Assembly (NCBI RefSeq): GCF_025151215.1
Contig: NZ_CP102286.1
Coordinates: 1,302,001-1,366,000, forward strand
DNA length: 64,000 bases
From: Parabacteroides merdae ATCC 43184
GTDB lineage: Bacteria; Bacteroidota; Bacteroidia; Bacteroidales; Tannerellaceae
Direction: 5' to 3'
A program made the position numbers and the translations under genes. The notes under the pieces are model-generated. The model did no database searches and was not told the DNA's origin. It saw only the letters and a program-made list of their open reading frames with translations. Position 1 is the first letter of the stretch. The number at the start of each line of letters is the position of its first letter. Below are positions 16,565 to 26,970 of the stretch, piece after piece.

Positions 16565-17767
16565 TTATTTGATTACACGTTTCAATCTGCGGTTGATGTT
16601 AGCTTCCACTACATAATAGTCGATCAGCGGAGCAAATACATTCATCAACAGGATAGCGAGCATCATACCTTCTGGGTAACCCGGATTCAATGCACGGATA
16701 ATAATAGCCATAGCTCCTACCAGGAATCCGTAGATGTACTTACCTGTTTCCGTACGGGCAGAAGTGACAGGATCGGTAGCCATAAACACGGCACCGAATG
16801 CGAAACCACCCAGGAACAAATGATCCAACGGAGATACGCACATGGCCACCGTCGTTCCGATCATATTGAAGATAAGCGACATGACCGCACCACCCACAAA
16901 TACGGAAACCATTGTTTTCCAACTTGCGATCTTTGTGAAAAGAAGGATAACCGCCCCGATCAGGATCGCCAATACAGATGTTTCACCGATCGAACCCGGA
17001 ATCAGACCTAAGAACATGTCCCATGTGGAAATCGGATGTCCGAGAACATCGACTGCCTGGAACGAACCGATCAGTTCCTTGCCTGCGATAGCAACCTGTC
17101 CCAGCGGAGTCGCGCCAGAGAAGCCGTCTACCACCTGTCCGCCACCGATACCGAACGTATCAGCCGTACGAACAAACACCTGGTCACCGGACATAGCCGC
17201 CGGATATGCGAAGAACAAGAATGCACGTGTAACCAACGCTACATTAAATACATTATAACCTGTACCGCCAAATACTTCTTTGGCAAAAACAACTGCAAAT
17301 GCAGTAGCTACGGCGATCATCCACAACGGAGTGTCAACAGGGACGATCATCGGGATCAGGATACCGGAAACCAGAAAACCTTCCTGGATTTCTTCCTTCT
17401 TCACCTGGGCAACAGCAAACTCGATACCCAAACCTACCACATACGAAACAATGATTTTAGGCAATACAGCCAGAAAACCAAAAATAAAAGTCATGAGAAA
17501 TCCCGGATCAGCTCCTATTGCAAGGTTATGCTGATAACCGACATTGTACATACCAAAAAGCAAAGCGGGCAACAAAGCAATGATGACCACGGTCATCGTA
17601 CGCTTCGAGTCAATATAGTCATGAATGTGTACGCCTGATTTGGAAGTTGTGCTCGGAACAAACAGGAATGTTTCGAAACCTTCAAAAACAGAACGGAACA
17701 TCGCCAGCTTTCCGCCTTCCTCAAAGTTAGGCTTAATCTTGTCGAGGTAATTCCTTAACGCTTTCAA
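16565..17767 (-). CDS. nqrB: Na+-NQR subunit B
   Basis: Largest membrane subunit (400 residues, about ten helices); holds covalent FMN and riboflavin and forms the main Na+ channel (family knowledge). The flavinylation site is the Thr in DGFSGATPLGQ. Other family segments: FGGTGYNVFN, FMATDPVTSARTETGKYIYG and NPGYPEGMMLAILLMN. 22 bp after nqrA. No apbE flavin transferase gene lies in the operon, so FMN attachment must depend on a gene elsewhere. Confidence 0.96.
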   Translation of the reverse strand: MKALRNYLDKIKPNFEEGGKLAMFRSVFEGFETFLFVPSTTSKSGVHIHDYIDSKRTMTVVIIALLPALLFGMYNVGYQHNLAIGADPGFLMTFIFGFLAVLPKIIVSYVVGLGIEFAVAQVKKEEIQEGFLVSGILIPMIVPVDTPLWMIAVATAFAVVFAKEVFGGTGYNVFNVALVTRAFLFFAYPAAMSGDQVFVRTADTFGIGGGQVVDGFSGATPLGQVAIAGKELIGSFQAVDVLGHPISTWDMFLGLIPGSIGETSVLAILIGAVILLFTKIASWKTMVSVFVGGAVMSLIFNMIGTTVAMCVSPLDHLFLGGFAFGAVFMATDPVTSARTETGKYIYGFLVGAMAIIIRALNPGYPEGMMLAILLMNVFAPLIDYYVVEANINRRLKRVIK

Positions 17768-17789
17768 TGTATTCTAATTTTTAATGTTA

Positions 17790-19139
17790 TTAATTCATTT
17801 CCTTGTATAATACATCCAGACCTTGACGAACGATCTTCTGAATTTCGAGTTTGGACGTATCGACGAATTCGCAAAGGGCAAAATCTTCGGGCGCTACTTC
17901 ATATATACCCAGGTTTTCCATCTTATCGATATCGAATGCGATAATAGCCTTCAACAGGTATTCCGGCATGATATCCATCGGAAACACGCTATCGTATTCG
18001 TTGGACATGATCATAGCACGCTTGCCTCCCTTGATACGGGCGTCTATCACATATTCCTTGTTCTTGCCCATCAACCAGGCGGGGAATGAATGGCTCACAC
18101 TGAATTTTCCGAAACCGGGAGTCGCCCAGCCGAAGAAGTCGTGTGTTTCGTCACCTTCCGGGATAACCGTAATCTGATTGTCATAGGCTCCCAAATAATC
18201 GTTTTTTTCTACCTTCGTACCAGTCAACACGTTACCGCTGATAATGCGGATATCTTCGTTACCTCTCATGATCTTTCCGTCAACCAGACTGGCGATCGTA
18301 CAGCCGGCAATTGCCTTAACGTATCCTCTCTCTGTCGTTTCGGAACCGGTTATCACAACCAGGCGGCTGAAATCGGCGATGCCCTTATTGAACAAACGGC
18401 CGATAACGATCACGTCGGCAGGATTTACCGTCCAGACCACTTCACCCTTATTGATAGGTTTAATGTGATTAATCTGTACTCCCACATTGGCCGCAGGATG
18501 CGGACCTTCCACTTCTACAGTTTCAACACCTTTCACACTAACGGAAGAACCTTTGCGGATGCCGACATACACCTTGCCGTCGGTAAGTTTTGCAAGCGCA
18601 TCCAATCCCGTCTGAAAATCAACTTCCTGTCCTTTCACGACGAAATCGAAGTTCGGAGCTAACGGTGCGGAATAGAATGCAGAAACAAAGATGTCACGTG
18701 GTTCGTCAGCCGGCGAGGCGACGATGTCGTACGGACGTTGTTTGATAAACGGCCACATACCAGCGTGCAAGATTGCCTCCTTCACCTCTTCTCTCTTGAG
18801 GGAAGCTACATTTTTCTTACCGAAATCTTCATACTCGATCTGCGCTTCCGGCTTGACAACCACGCTAAGCACTTTACGCTTCTCTCCTCGATTTACGGCA
18901 GTTACTTCGCCACTGACAGGCGAAACAAACTTGATCTCCGGGCGGTTCTTATCGATCATCAATACAGAACCGGCTTTGACTTTTTCTCCTACTTTGGCAA
19001 CAACTTTGGGTACAATACCGTTATAATAATCGGGAACGATAGCGTAACTATCGCTTTTCCCTCCGTTTAACAGTACGTCCGAAGCTTTGCCCTTCAGATT
19101 AATGTCTAAACCCTTTTTAATCTTAATCACATTTGCCAT
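17790..19139 (-). CDS. nqrA: Na+-NQR subunit A
   Basis: Peripheral cytoplasmic subunit implicated in quinone reduction. The 449-residue protein starts at MANVIKIKKGLDINLKG, the normal family start; the frame extends 16 codons further upstream but into the leader. A biotinyl-like segment (VVAKVGEKVKAGSVLMIDK, about 45-63) and the AFDIDKMENLGIYEVAPEDFALCEFVDTS region (split here across the C-terminal domain) are typical. First gene of the operon; a TACTTTTG -7 box lies at 19175-19182. Confidence 0.94.
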   Translation of the reverse strand: MANVIKIKKGLDINLKGKASDVLLNGGKSDSYAIVPDYYNGIVPKVVAKVGEKVKAGSVLMIDKNRPEIKFVSPVSGEVTAVNRGEKRKVLSVVVKPEAQIEYEDFGKKNVASLKREEVKEAILHAGMWPFIKQRPYDIVASPADEPRDIFVSAFYSAPLAPNFDFVVKGQEVDFQTGLDALAKLTDGKVYVGIRKGSSVSVKGVETVEVEGPHPAANVGVQINHIKPINKGEVVWTVNPADVIVIGRLFNKGIADFSRLVVITGSETTERGYVKAIAGCTIASLVDGKIMRGNEDIRIISGNVLTGTKVEKNDYLGAYDNQITVIPEGDETHDFFGWATPGFGKFSVSHSFPAWLMGKNKEYVIDARIKGGKRAMIMSNEYDSVFPMDIMPEYLLKAIIAFDIDKMENLGIYEVAPEDFALCEFVDTSKLEIQKIVRQGLDVLYKEMN

Positions 19140-19174
19140 GATACAACTAAAATTGTTTATATGTAATTTTCCCG

Positions 19175-19182
19175 CAAAAGTA
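19175..19182 (-). promoter_or_regulatory. -7 box of the nqr operon
   Basis: Minus-strand TACTTTTG, 36 bp before the nqrA start. No matching -33 element at the standard distance. Confidence 0.5.
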
Positions 19183-19238
19183 AGCAATTTTTTATGCTTT
19201 AAAGCAGGGAATGGAAAATAATTAAAGAAATAATTCCA

Positions 19239-19246
19239 TAATTTTG
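19239..19246 (+). promoter_or_regulatory. -7 box of the plug-protein gene
   Basis: TAATTTTG, 19 bp before the ATG at 19266; divergent from the nqr box 57 bp away. Confidence 0.5.
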
Positions 19247-19265
19247 CACCGACAAAGAAAGAAAT

Positions 19266-20540
19266 ATGAAAATGAGAGTGTACAGTTTACTATTTATGAT
19301 GCTTTTTGCCCTTTCCATCGGGGCAAACGCACAGGTAAAGTTCTTCACCGATGTCAATAGCAAGCAGATAAAAACGCTTCAGGTGAAAGTTGCCGGAGAG
19401 TTGATATCCGAACCTTACATAGCGTTGGGAGGAGAAGAGCAAATTGAAATCAATTTCGACGGTTTGGGGAGTGGATACACACGATATGCCTATAACGTGG
19501 TGCATTGCAACGCCGACTGGACGCAATCGCAGTTGAGTCCGATCGAATATATGAATGGTTTCCAAGGAACAACAATCGACGATTTTGCCAATTCCATCGG
19601 GACTACGACTCAATATTCGAACTACCGGCTATTGCTTCCGAACGACGATGTCCAGTTTAAAGTTTCCGGCAATTATGCCATCCAGGTCTATAACGAGGAT
19701 ACGCCGGACCAGATCATTTTTACAGCCTGTTTCTCTGTGGTAGAACCGGTTGTCAATATCTCGGCTTCGGTGAGCGGGAACACGGACATCGACACCAACC
19801 AGAGCCATCAGCAGGTAAGTTTCAACATCAACAACAAAAATTTTCCGATCACTTATCCGCAAACGGACCTGAAGATATTCGTTTACCAGGACAACCGGCG
19901 CGATAATGCCGTAACGGACTTGCAACCTATGAGCATTCTGGAAAACCAAATATCTTACACGTATAACCGCAACCTTATTTTCCCTGCCGGGAATGAGTAT
20001 CGTCGCATGGAGTTCCTAAGCAACAAATATAATGGAATGCACGTCGAAAATATCTCCTTCCACAATCCTTACTATAATGTGGAACTTATGACCGATTACA
20101 GGCGGGATAAAGGCACTTACCAATATGACCAGGATCAGGACGGCCGTTTCTTCATTCGTTGCAGCGACTGTAACGATCCGGATACGGAAGCGGATTATTA
20201 TATCGTGCATTTTACACTTGCATGCGATCCGCTGCCCGATGGGAGTGTATATCTGAACGGTGAGCTATTTAATAATGTATTGGATGAAAAGAGCAAAATG
20301 GGCTATAACTTCGAGACGAAGCAATACGAAAAAGCCGTACTTCTCAAACAGGGAAGTTACAATTACCAGTATTTGTTTGTCCCGACCGGTTCCTCTGTCG
20401 GTCAGACAGGTCCGATAGAAGGTAATTACTACCAGACACAAAATGAATATAGCATCTATGTTTATTATCGTCCGATGGGTGCTCGCTATGATCGGCTAAT
20501 TGGTGTCACGACTGTCAGGAACGAGATGCAGGTATTCTAA
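19266..20540 (+). CDS. type IX secretion plug-like protein (DUF5103)
   Basis: The 424-residue protein has a signal peptide (about 1-22, ending GANAQ) and then a beta-rich body. Family features are SEPYIALGGEEQIEINFDGL, RYAYNVVHCNADW and a late YNYQYLFV segment. DUF5103 proteins were renamed plug proteins because one caps the SprA translocon of T9SS in Flavobacterium; members also occur in gut species without obvious T9SS cargo. No other T9SS gene is in this window. Its stop overlaps the convergent guanine deaminase stop by 4 bp. Confidence 0.82.
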   Translation: MKMRVYSLLFMMLFALSIGANAQVKFFTDVNSKQIKTLQVKVAGELISEPYIALGGEEQIEINFDGLGSGYTRYAYNVVHCNADWTQSQLSPIEYMNGFQGTTIDDFANSIGTTTQYSNYRLLLPNDDVQFKVSGNYAIQVYNEDTPDQIIFTACFSVVEPVVNISASVSGNTDIDTNQSHQQVSFNINNKNFPITYPQTDLKIFVYQDNRRDNAVTDLQPMSILENQISYTYNRNLIFPAGNEYRRMEFLSNKYNGMHVENISFHNPYYNVELMTDYRRDKGTYQYDQDQDGRFFIRCSDCNDPDTEADYYIVHFTLACDPLPDGSVYLNGELFNNVLDEKSKMGYNFETKQYEKAVLLKQGSYNYQYLFVPTGSSVGQTGPIEGNYYQTQNEYSIYVYYRPMGARYDRLIGVTTVRNEMQVF

Positions 20541-21847
20541 GCAAGGGTGAATACTCTTTTCCCCATCACATAGGTGGCTTGAATATTCCTTTCATCTCCA
20601 GCTGTTTGCAGGCCGAACAGTTTATTTTCCAACGTCCACTTCCCGTGGCGTTTCAGATAGTCCATGCGTACCTGCTGGGAAGGTGTGGCGGCATAATCCA
20701 TAACAATGAAATCCGCTTTCCGGCCTTTCCCGAAACAGCCGATTTCATCATCCAAATGAAGTGCTTTAGCTGCTCCCAACGTACATTTATATAATGACTC
20801 GAATACAGACATCGGATATCCGCCAAGTTGCTGCACTTTATACGCCTCTCCCATCGTGCGCAGCATAGAAAAAGAGGTTCCGGCTCCGATGTCCGTCGCC
20901 AATACGGTTTGCATACCGACACGATTGGCTTGTTGCATATCAAACAAGCCACTTCCCAAAAAGAGGTTGGATGTAGGACAATGGGCTACGACAGAACCGG
21001 CTTCGACCAACCGACGGCATTCCGAATCAGACAGATGAATACAATGTCCGAAGATGGAACGGTCTGTAACCAATCTTGCCCGCTCGTATACTTCCAAGTA
21101 ATCTTGGCAGTCGGGACACAAGGAAAGCGTGCTGTCGATCTCGTCTTTATTCTCGGAAAGATGCGTCTGTATATAAGTGCCAGGATATTGTTCGTGCAAA
21201 CGTCCAGCCGCAATCAGTTGTTCCGTCGAACAGGAAATGGCAAAACGGGGCGTGATGACATAGCGGTTCCGCCCTTTTCCATGCCAAGATTCGATCAAAG
21301 AACGACTTTCGGATTTCCCCTGTTCCGCCGTATCGGTCAATCCTGCCGGAGCATTCCGGTCCATCAGCACTTTTCCGGTCAGCATACACATATTATATTC
21401 CGACGCAACGGAGAAGAGAGCGGTGACGGATGTTGGATGTACCGTTGCATAAGCCATGCAAGCTGTCGTTCCGTTCCGGAATAGTTCCTCTACAAAGAAG
21501 TGGGCCATCCTATCCGCATGCTCTGAAGAAACAAACGCCTGTTCTGCTGGAAAGGTATAGTCCTCCAGCCAATCCAGCAACTGCCTTCCGTACATCCCGA
21601 TTATTTCAGCTTGCGGATAATGAATATGGGAATCTATAAATCCAGGCATCAGGAGTTTACCGGAATAATCAACCAGTTCATAATCGGTATAACGGCCTTT
21701 AATATCCTCAAAAGGCCCACAATCGACTATCTCTCCTTCCCGTACGACCAATGCTCCATCGGGAAAATATCGGTAAGCATCTTTTCTATTTAACGGAGAA
21801 TCGATAAAATCAAAAACTTCTCCCCGGTATAATGTCAGTTCACTCAT
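20537..21847 (-). CDS. guaD: guanine deaminase
   Basis: Converts guanine to xanthine and ammonia (purine salvage or catabolism). The 436-residue amidohydrolase shows GFIDSHIHYPQ (metal-binding HxH), RLLDW-type region QLLDWLEDYTFPAE that is diagnostic for guanine deaminases, QTHLSENKDEI, GHCIHL, and HCPTSNLFLGSG with ATDIGAGTSFSMLRT. Its first codons overlap the end of the CDF gene by 8 bp, so the two minus-strand genes are likely co-transcribed. Confidence 0.92.
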   Translation of the reverse strand: MSELTLYRGEVFDFIDSPLNRKDAYRYFPDGALVVREGEIVDCGPFEDIKGRYTDYELVDYSGKLLMPGFIDSHIHYPQAEIIGMYGRQLLDWLEDYTFPAEQAFVSSEHADRMAHFFVEELFRNGTTACMAYATVHPTSVTALFSVASEYNMCMLTGKVLMDRNAPAGLTDTAEQGKSESRSLIESWHGKGRNRYVITPRFAISCSTEQLIAAGRLHEQYPGTYIQTHLSENKDEIDSTLSLCPDCQDYLEVYERARLVTDRSIFGHCIHLSDSECRRLVEAGSVVAHCPTSNLFLGSGLFDMQQANRVGMQTVLATDIGAGTSFSMLRTMGEAYKVQQLGGYPMSVFESLYKCTLGAAKALHLDDEIGCFGKGRKADFIVMDYAATPSQQVRMDYLKRHGKWTLENKLFGLQTAGDERNIQATYVMGKRVFTLA

Positions 21848-22751
21848 CTTTTTTCTCTTTTATCGGTTCGACATGCAAGACGATATGGGTTGCAGGCCCA
21901 AATTTCAAACGTAACTTACTTTCTATCTCCTTCGTCAGCTCATGCGCACGGCTTACAGTTATTTGTCCATCGACCCGGATATGCACTTCTATTGCAAAAT
22001 CATTACCGATTCTGCGGGTACATAGATTATGCGGGTTCCTGACCTCCGGCGTTTCATTTATTATAGAGAGAATCTTATCTTCGACCTCAGTCGGTAAAGA
22101 TTTCTCCAGCAAATCATTAATTGCAGGTATGACCAACTGAAAGGCTACCTTTACAATCAATATGCTGACAATCACGGCTGCTATCGGATCCAGCACACGC
22201 CAGTTATCACCTAAGAGGATGGCTCCTCCAATACCCAACGTCGTCCCGATAGAAGAAAAAGCATCCGAACGATGATGCCAGGCATTCGCGATAACAGCCT
22301 GGCTATTTTCTTTTTTTCCGACATATAGCGTCAGACGATACAGGGTTTCCTTTATCAAAATAGAGATAATGGCGGCAATAAGTGCGATCTTGCCGGGACT
22401 TTCCAACTGTTCGCCTCCAAAATAAAATCCAAATACCTTGTTCGCACCATCCCAGAAAAGGCCGGCTCCTACACACATCAGGACAATCCCAATGATCGTA
22501 GTAGCCAAAGTTTCATACTTTCCGTGCCCATAGTCATGGCCTTCGTCTTTCGGTTTGGACGATATATTAATGAAGAGCAAAACAATTACATCCGTCACAA
22601 AATCGGATAGCGAATGGACGGCGTCCGCGATCATGGCGCTACTGTGCCCTAACACACCTGCTACAAATTTGAAAACCAATAGCAGAAAGTTGGCAAGAGA
22701 TCCGGTCAAGGTCACAGCCATGATTTTTCTTTTTCTAATATGTTCTTTCAT
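21840..22751 (-). CDS. cation diffusion facilitator family transporter
   Basis: Exports divalent metals (Zn2+, Mn2+ or Fe2+; specificity not readable) in exchange for protons. The 303-residue protein has six hydrophobic helices with the metal-site motifs MIADAVHSLSDFVTDV (HxxxD type) and ANAWHHRSDAFSSIG (HxxxD), and a C-terminal cytoplasmic dimer domain ending in a ferredoxin-like fold (about 215-300). First gene of a two-gene unit with guaD. Confidence 0.9.
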   Translation of the reverse strand: MKEHIRKRKIMAVTLTGSLANFLLLVFKFVAGVLGHSSAMIADAVHSLSDFVTDVIVLLFINISSKPKDEGHDYGHGKYETLATTIIGIVLMCVGAGLFWDGANKVFGFYFGGEQLESPGKIALIAAIISILIKETLYRLTLYVGKKENSQAVIANAWHHRSDAFSSIGTTLGIGGAILLGDNWRVLDPIAAVIVSILIVKVAFQLVIPAINDLLEKSLPTEVEDKILSIINETPEVRNPHNLCTRRIGNDFAIEVHIRVDGQITVSRAHELTKEIESKLRLKFGPATHIVLHVEPIKEKKDE

Positions 22752-22952
22752 TTCTTTAGGACCTGTTTTTTACGTTTTCAAGCAGAACAAATATAAGGAT
22801 AAAAACCGTTAGCGGAATTAAAAGCAAATAAAAAGAAATATGTTTCGGATTTTGTACGTATAATTGATATTTAGCCCCCCCATTTAATCAGCAGACTATC
22901 TTTCGATTAAAGATTATTAATATCGCCAGTAAAACTGTAACCAAAAAAACCT

Positions 22953-22960
22953 TATCTTTG
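22953..22960 (+). promoter_or_regulatory. -7 box of the DUF5686 gene
   Basis: TATCTTTG, 34 bp before the ATG at 22995; exact match to TAnnTTTG. No clear -33 TTG. Confidence 0.55.
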
Positions 22961-22994
22961 TTGTCCATATCCGAGAAGGAACAACGTTAAATAC

Positions 22995-25580
22995 ATGGTA
23001 AGATTTATCCGTTATATCATATTAATAGCTCTGTTACAAGCTGTAGCAGGAATTTTTCTATCACACGCTCAGAGTTTTACCTCGGCATCCGGTATTGTCA
23101 AAGATTCTATTACCGGTGAACCGCTCCCATTCGTATCCGTCTATTTTGACGGGTCAACTATCGGAGCTATGACAGACGACAATGGAACATTCACCCTTCA
23201 AAACAATCAGGGCTATACCAAACTGGCCGCCGCCTCATTGGGATACGATACTAAATTCATCGATCTCAAGCCCGGTAAAAAGAATGACAATTTGGAAGTA
23301 TTGTTGAAGCCGACTGCTTTCGAGATTTCGGAAGTCGTGGTCAAACCCAAAAGAGAAAAATATACCCGCAAGGATAATCCGGCTGTAGAGCTTATCAAAA
23401 AAGTAATTGCACATAAGAACGACAACCGGATCGAGGCAAAGCCGGAATATCAAACGGAAGTATACGAAAAACTAAGTCTGTCGCTGGATAATTTCAATCC
23501 GAATCTCGACAAGAACAAATTTCTGAAAAAGTTCAAATTTATCAAAAACTATCTGGACACGTCTGAGTTTAACGGCAAACCGATCCTGACCGTCTCCGTG
23601 CGTGAAAACCTATCAGACTTCTACTACCGGAAAAGTCCCAAAGCGGAAAAGACAATTGTCAGAGCCAAACGCATGCAGGGGATCGATAAGACATTAGACG
23701 ACGGTGGCGGCATAACCTCCAACTTGGAAGAGATTTTTAAGAGTATCAATATTTTCGATAACAATATTCCTATTCTATTGAATCGGTTCGTCAGCCCATT
23801 ATCATCGACATTGGCGACCACATATTACCATTATTACATCATGGATACGCTCGATGTAGGAGGAGATAAATGTGTGGATCTGGCTTTCGTTCCGGCAAAC
23901 AGCGAAAGCTACGGTTTTACGGGACGGCTTTATATCACGCTTGACGGTAATTATGCGGTCAAGAAAGTATTGCTGAACACCCCTGCAAACATCAACCTAA
24001 ATTGGGTGGACAAACTCCGTATTGAGCAGGAATTCAAGCAGATGCCAGATAGTACCTGGGTGCTCGACCAAGAGAATACTTTCGTCAATTTCTATGTGGT
24101 AAAGGGGACGCAACAGCTCTATGCGCACCAGCTCAGGAATTACGACAATTATAATTTCAACGTGCAAAATGCAGATTCCGTTTTCGGGCTCTTAGGGGCA
24201 TTGCATGTCTTGCCGGAAGCGACGGCACAGCCGGATACGTTCTGGACGCACAACCGCCCTATTCCATTGAAAGAGAAGGAAGATGCGCTAAAAGATTTAT
24301 TGGGACAACTGCGGAAAGTTCCGGCTTTCAATGCCATTATCAAAACCGCAGAGATCCTGATAACGGGCTATATCCCGACAGCAAATGACAAGAAGGTGAC
24401 CAAATTCGACTTCGGTCCGATGAATACGACCTTCAGTGCAAACCATCTGGAAGGTTTTCGTATGCGTGTGGGAGGAATGACGACTGCCAACCTCAATCCG
24501 TATTGGTTTGCAAGCGGTTATCTGGCTTACGGTACAAATGACCGCAAGATCAAATACAATTTGAAGTTAACACACAGTTTCACTAAAAAAGAATATCACG
24601 AAGGTGAAAATCCGGTTAATAATCTGTCGTTCATCCAAGAATATGACGTGTATACCCCAGGCCAAGATTTCCTTTTCACAAGCAAAGATAATATATTCGT
24701 TGCCTGGAAAGTAGGTGAACCGGTGACCAAGATGCAATATATCCGCAAAAGCGTATTGCAATACGAAAAAGAATGGCTGAACGGCCTGACATGGAAGTCC
24801 TGGATAATGAATCAGAACAACGAGGCGGCAGGAACGCTTCAATATATTAAACGGGACGAATCCGGGAATTTATACCATATAAAAGATTTTACGACATCCG
24901 AAATCGGGACACAGTTGCGTTTCGCTCCGGGTGAACGCGCTTATAACGGGCGTTCGGGGAAAGAATCCGTATTCAACCTGTCTAAAGATGCCCCTGTATT
25001 CAAGCTCTCCCATCAATTAGGTATTAAAGGCGTGTTAGGCGGCGATTACAATTACAACCATACGGAGATCAGTGCCGAGAAACGTATCTGGCTTTCTTCG
25101 TTTGGGCATATCGATGCACAGATTAAAGCGGGCAAGGTCTGGGACAAGGTACCTTTCCCCCTGTTGATTTTGCCGAATACGAACCAATCTATCACAATTC
25201 AGCCGGAAGCATTCCACATGATGAACGCGTTGGAGTTTGTGACCGACCAATATGTATCGTTCAATGCTACTTATTATCTGAAGGGCTGGATCCTGAACCG
25301 TATTCCGGGCATCAAGTGGTTGCGTCTGCGTGAAGTCCTATCCTTTAATATGATCTATGGTGGACTGACGGACAAAAATAATCCGACCTTGACGCCGGGA
25401 CTTTTCCTATTACCAGATGGGACGCAGCCATTAGGTAGCACTCCATATATGGAATGCAGCGTCGGTTTGGAAAATATATTCAAGATCCTGCGCATTGATT
25501 ATTACAGACGCTTAACTTATTTGGATCATCCTGATATTAAGAAGGGAGGTATCCGTATTGCATTAAGATTCACTTTCTAA
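22995..25580 (+). CDS. DUF5686 / carboxypeptidase-like regulatory domain outer-membrane protein
   Basis: The 861-residue protein has a signal sequence (about 1-26), a CarboxypepD_reg-like beta-sandwich (about 30-115: ASGIVKDSITGEPLPFVSVY), then the large DUF5686 region rich in alternating beta strands and ending in RIALRFTF, whose terminal Phe is typical of outer-membrane barrels. No plug domain or TonB box is evident, so it is not a classical TonB receptor. Function of the family is unknown. The NhaC gene follows 18 bp later and is probably co-transcribed. Confidence 0.87.
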   Translation: MVRFIRYIILIALLQAVAGIFLSHAQSFTSASGIVKDSITGEPLPFVSVYFDGSTIGAMTDDNGTFTLQNNQGYTKLAAASLGYDTKFIDLKPGKKNDNLEVLLKPTAFEISEVVVKPKREKYTRKDNPAVELIKKVIAHKNDNRIEAKPEYQTEVYEKLSLSLDNFNPNLDKNKFLKKFKFIKNYLDTSEFNGKPILTVSVRENLSDFYYRKSPKAEKTIVRAKRMQGIDKTLDDGGGITSNLEEIFKSINIFDNNIPILLNRFVSPLSSTLATTYYHYYIMDTLDVGGDKCVDLAFVPANSESYGFTGRLYITLDGNYAVKKVLLNTPANINLNWVDKLRIEQEFKQMPDSTWVLDQENTFVNFYVVKGTQQLYAHQLRNYDNYNFNVQNADSVFGLLGALHVLPEATAQPDTFWTHNRPIPLKEKEDALKDLLGQLRKVPAFNAIIKTAEILITGYIPTANDKKVTKFDFGPMNTTFSANHLEGFRMRVGGMTTANLNPYWFASGYLAYGTNDRKIKYNLKLTHSFTKKEYHEGENPVNNLSFIQEYDVYTPGQDFLFTSKDNIFVAWKVGEPVTKMQYIRKSVLQYEKEWLNGLTWKSWIMNQNNEAAGTLQYIKRDESGNLYHIKDFTTSEIGTQLRFAPGERAYNGRSGKESVFNLSKDAPVFKLSHQLGIKGVLGGDYNYNHTEISAEKRIWLSSFGHIDAQIKAGKVWDKVPFPLLILPNTNQSITIQPEAFHMMNALEFVTDQYVSFNATYYLKGWILNRIPGIKWLRLREVLSFNMIYGGLTDKNNPTLTPGLFLLPDGTQPLGSTPYMECSVGLENIFKILRIDYYRRLTYLDHPDIKKGGIRIALRFTF

Positions 25581-25598
25581 CATGCGGTTTAATTAAGA

Positions 25599-26912
25599 AT
25601 GACAGATCTGAACAGTTCACGTTTACACCATGCCCCTAATCCTTGGGCACTGACACCTTTGGTTGTTTTTTTATTGTCTTACCTTGTAGTGTCCATCATC
25701 GCAGGCGATTTCTATAAGATGCCTATTACCGTAGCCTTTGTTATCGCCTCAGTTGTTGCCATCGCCATGTCCAAAGGGGGTAAGATCAGCAATCGGATCG
25801 AGCAATTCTGCCGGGGGGCAGCCAACAGCAATATCATGCTGATGGTATTGATCTTCATTCTTGCCGGTGCTTTCGCCCAAACAGCCAAAGCGATGGGAGC
25901 AGTCGATGCTACCGTGAATCTGGCCATGTCCATCCTACCTGGCAATTTGTTGGCAGCCGGAATATTCCTTGCTGCCTGTTTCATTTCCATTTCTGTCGGG
26001 ACATCTGTCGGAACAATCGTTGCCTTGGCTCCTGTTGCCGTAGGAATCGCCGACAAAACCGGAATGCCAGATGCCCTGATGCTGGGTGTCGTAGTAAGCG
26101 GAGCCATGTTTGGAGACAACCTGTCTTTCATATCGGATACCACTATCGTCGCCACCCGCACACAAGGTTGTAATATGAACGACAAGTTCAAAGTGAATAT
26201 TCGAATTGCTCTGCCGATCGCCATCCTGACCGGTCTTCTCTATGTGCTGATCGGGAGTGGGGTCGGGAGCGGATATGAAACAGGGCCGATCGAATGGATC
26301 AAGGTCCTGCCCTACCTAGTTGTCCTGGTAACAGCTATCTGCGGTGTGAATGTCATGATGGTCCTAATAGCCGGGATCATTCTTTCCGGTATCGTCGGAT
26401 TGCTTACAGGCGGATTCGATATCTGGGGATGGAATGCATCAATGGGGTTAGGCATCACAAATATGGGTGAACTTATCATCGTGACTTTATTGGCCGGTGG
26501 AATGCTGGAAATGATACGATATAACGGAGGTATCGATTGGATCATCTTGAAACTCACTTCCCGCATTCGTTCCACCAAAGGAGCCGAAGGGAGTATTGCC
26601 GCACTAATCAGCTTTGCAAATCTTTGCACCGCAAACAATACCATCGCTTTGATCATGGCAGGCCCAATAGCCAAAGATATTGCCGATCGTTTTAAAATCG
26701 ATCCGAGACGCAGTGCCAGTCTGCTGGACATTTTTTCCTGCTTCGTACAGGGTATCATCCCTTACGGCGCGCAATTATTGATGGCGGCAGGTTTAGGGCA
26801 TGTCTCTCCCATCGAGATCATGCAGTATTTATATTATCCTTATTTGTTGGGTGTCGGAGCTTTGCTGGCTATCACATTCAATTATCCCCGTAAATATGCG
26901 GGAGACTGTTAA
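25599..26912 (+). CDS. NhaC-family Na+/H+ antiporter
   Basis: Predicted to exchange sodium for protons across the inner membrane. The 437-residue protein has about 11-12 hydrophobic helices and family motifs FISISVGTSVGTIVALAPVA, GAMFGDNLSFISDTTI and a late TANNTIALIMAGPIAKDI segment. An Na+ exporter or importer fits a cell that also has a Na+-pumping NQR. The gene is followed by composite repeat B. Confidence 0.86.
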   Translation: MTDLNSSRLHHAPNPWALTPLVVFLLSYLVVSIIAGDFYKMPITVAFVIASVVAIAMSKGGKISNRIEQFCRGAANSNIMLMVLIFILAGAFAQTAKAMGAVDATVNLAMSILPGNLLAAGIFLAACFISISVGTSVGTIVALAPVAVGIADKTGMPDALMLGVVVSGAMFGDNLSFISDTTIVATRTQGCNMNDKFKVNIRIALPIAILTGLLYVLIGSGVGSGYETGPIEWIKVLPYLVVLVTAICGVNVMMVLIAGIILSGIVGLLTGGFDIWGWNASMGLGITNMGELIIVTLLAGGMLEMIRYNGGIDWIILKLTSRIRSTKGAEGSIAALISFANLCTANNTIALIMAGPIAKDIADRFKIDPRRSASLLDIFSCFVQGIIPYGAQLLMAAGLGHVSPIEIMQYLYYPYLLGVGALLAITFNYPRKYAGDC

Positions 26913-26970
26913 GACAGGAGAAATGGGCGAATGAAGGTTATTTTAATCAGAAACAGTGCATAAAATCTCC

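Noticed and set aside
13136..19139. Operon as Rnf instead of NQR
   Set aside because: NqrA and NqrF (NADH/FAD/[2Fe-2S]) are present and RnfB/RnfC ferredoxin subunits are absent.
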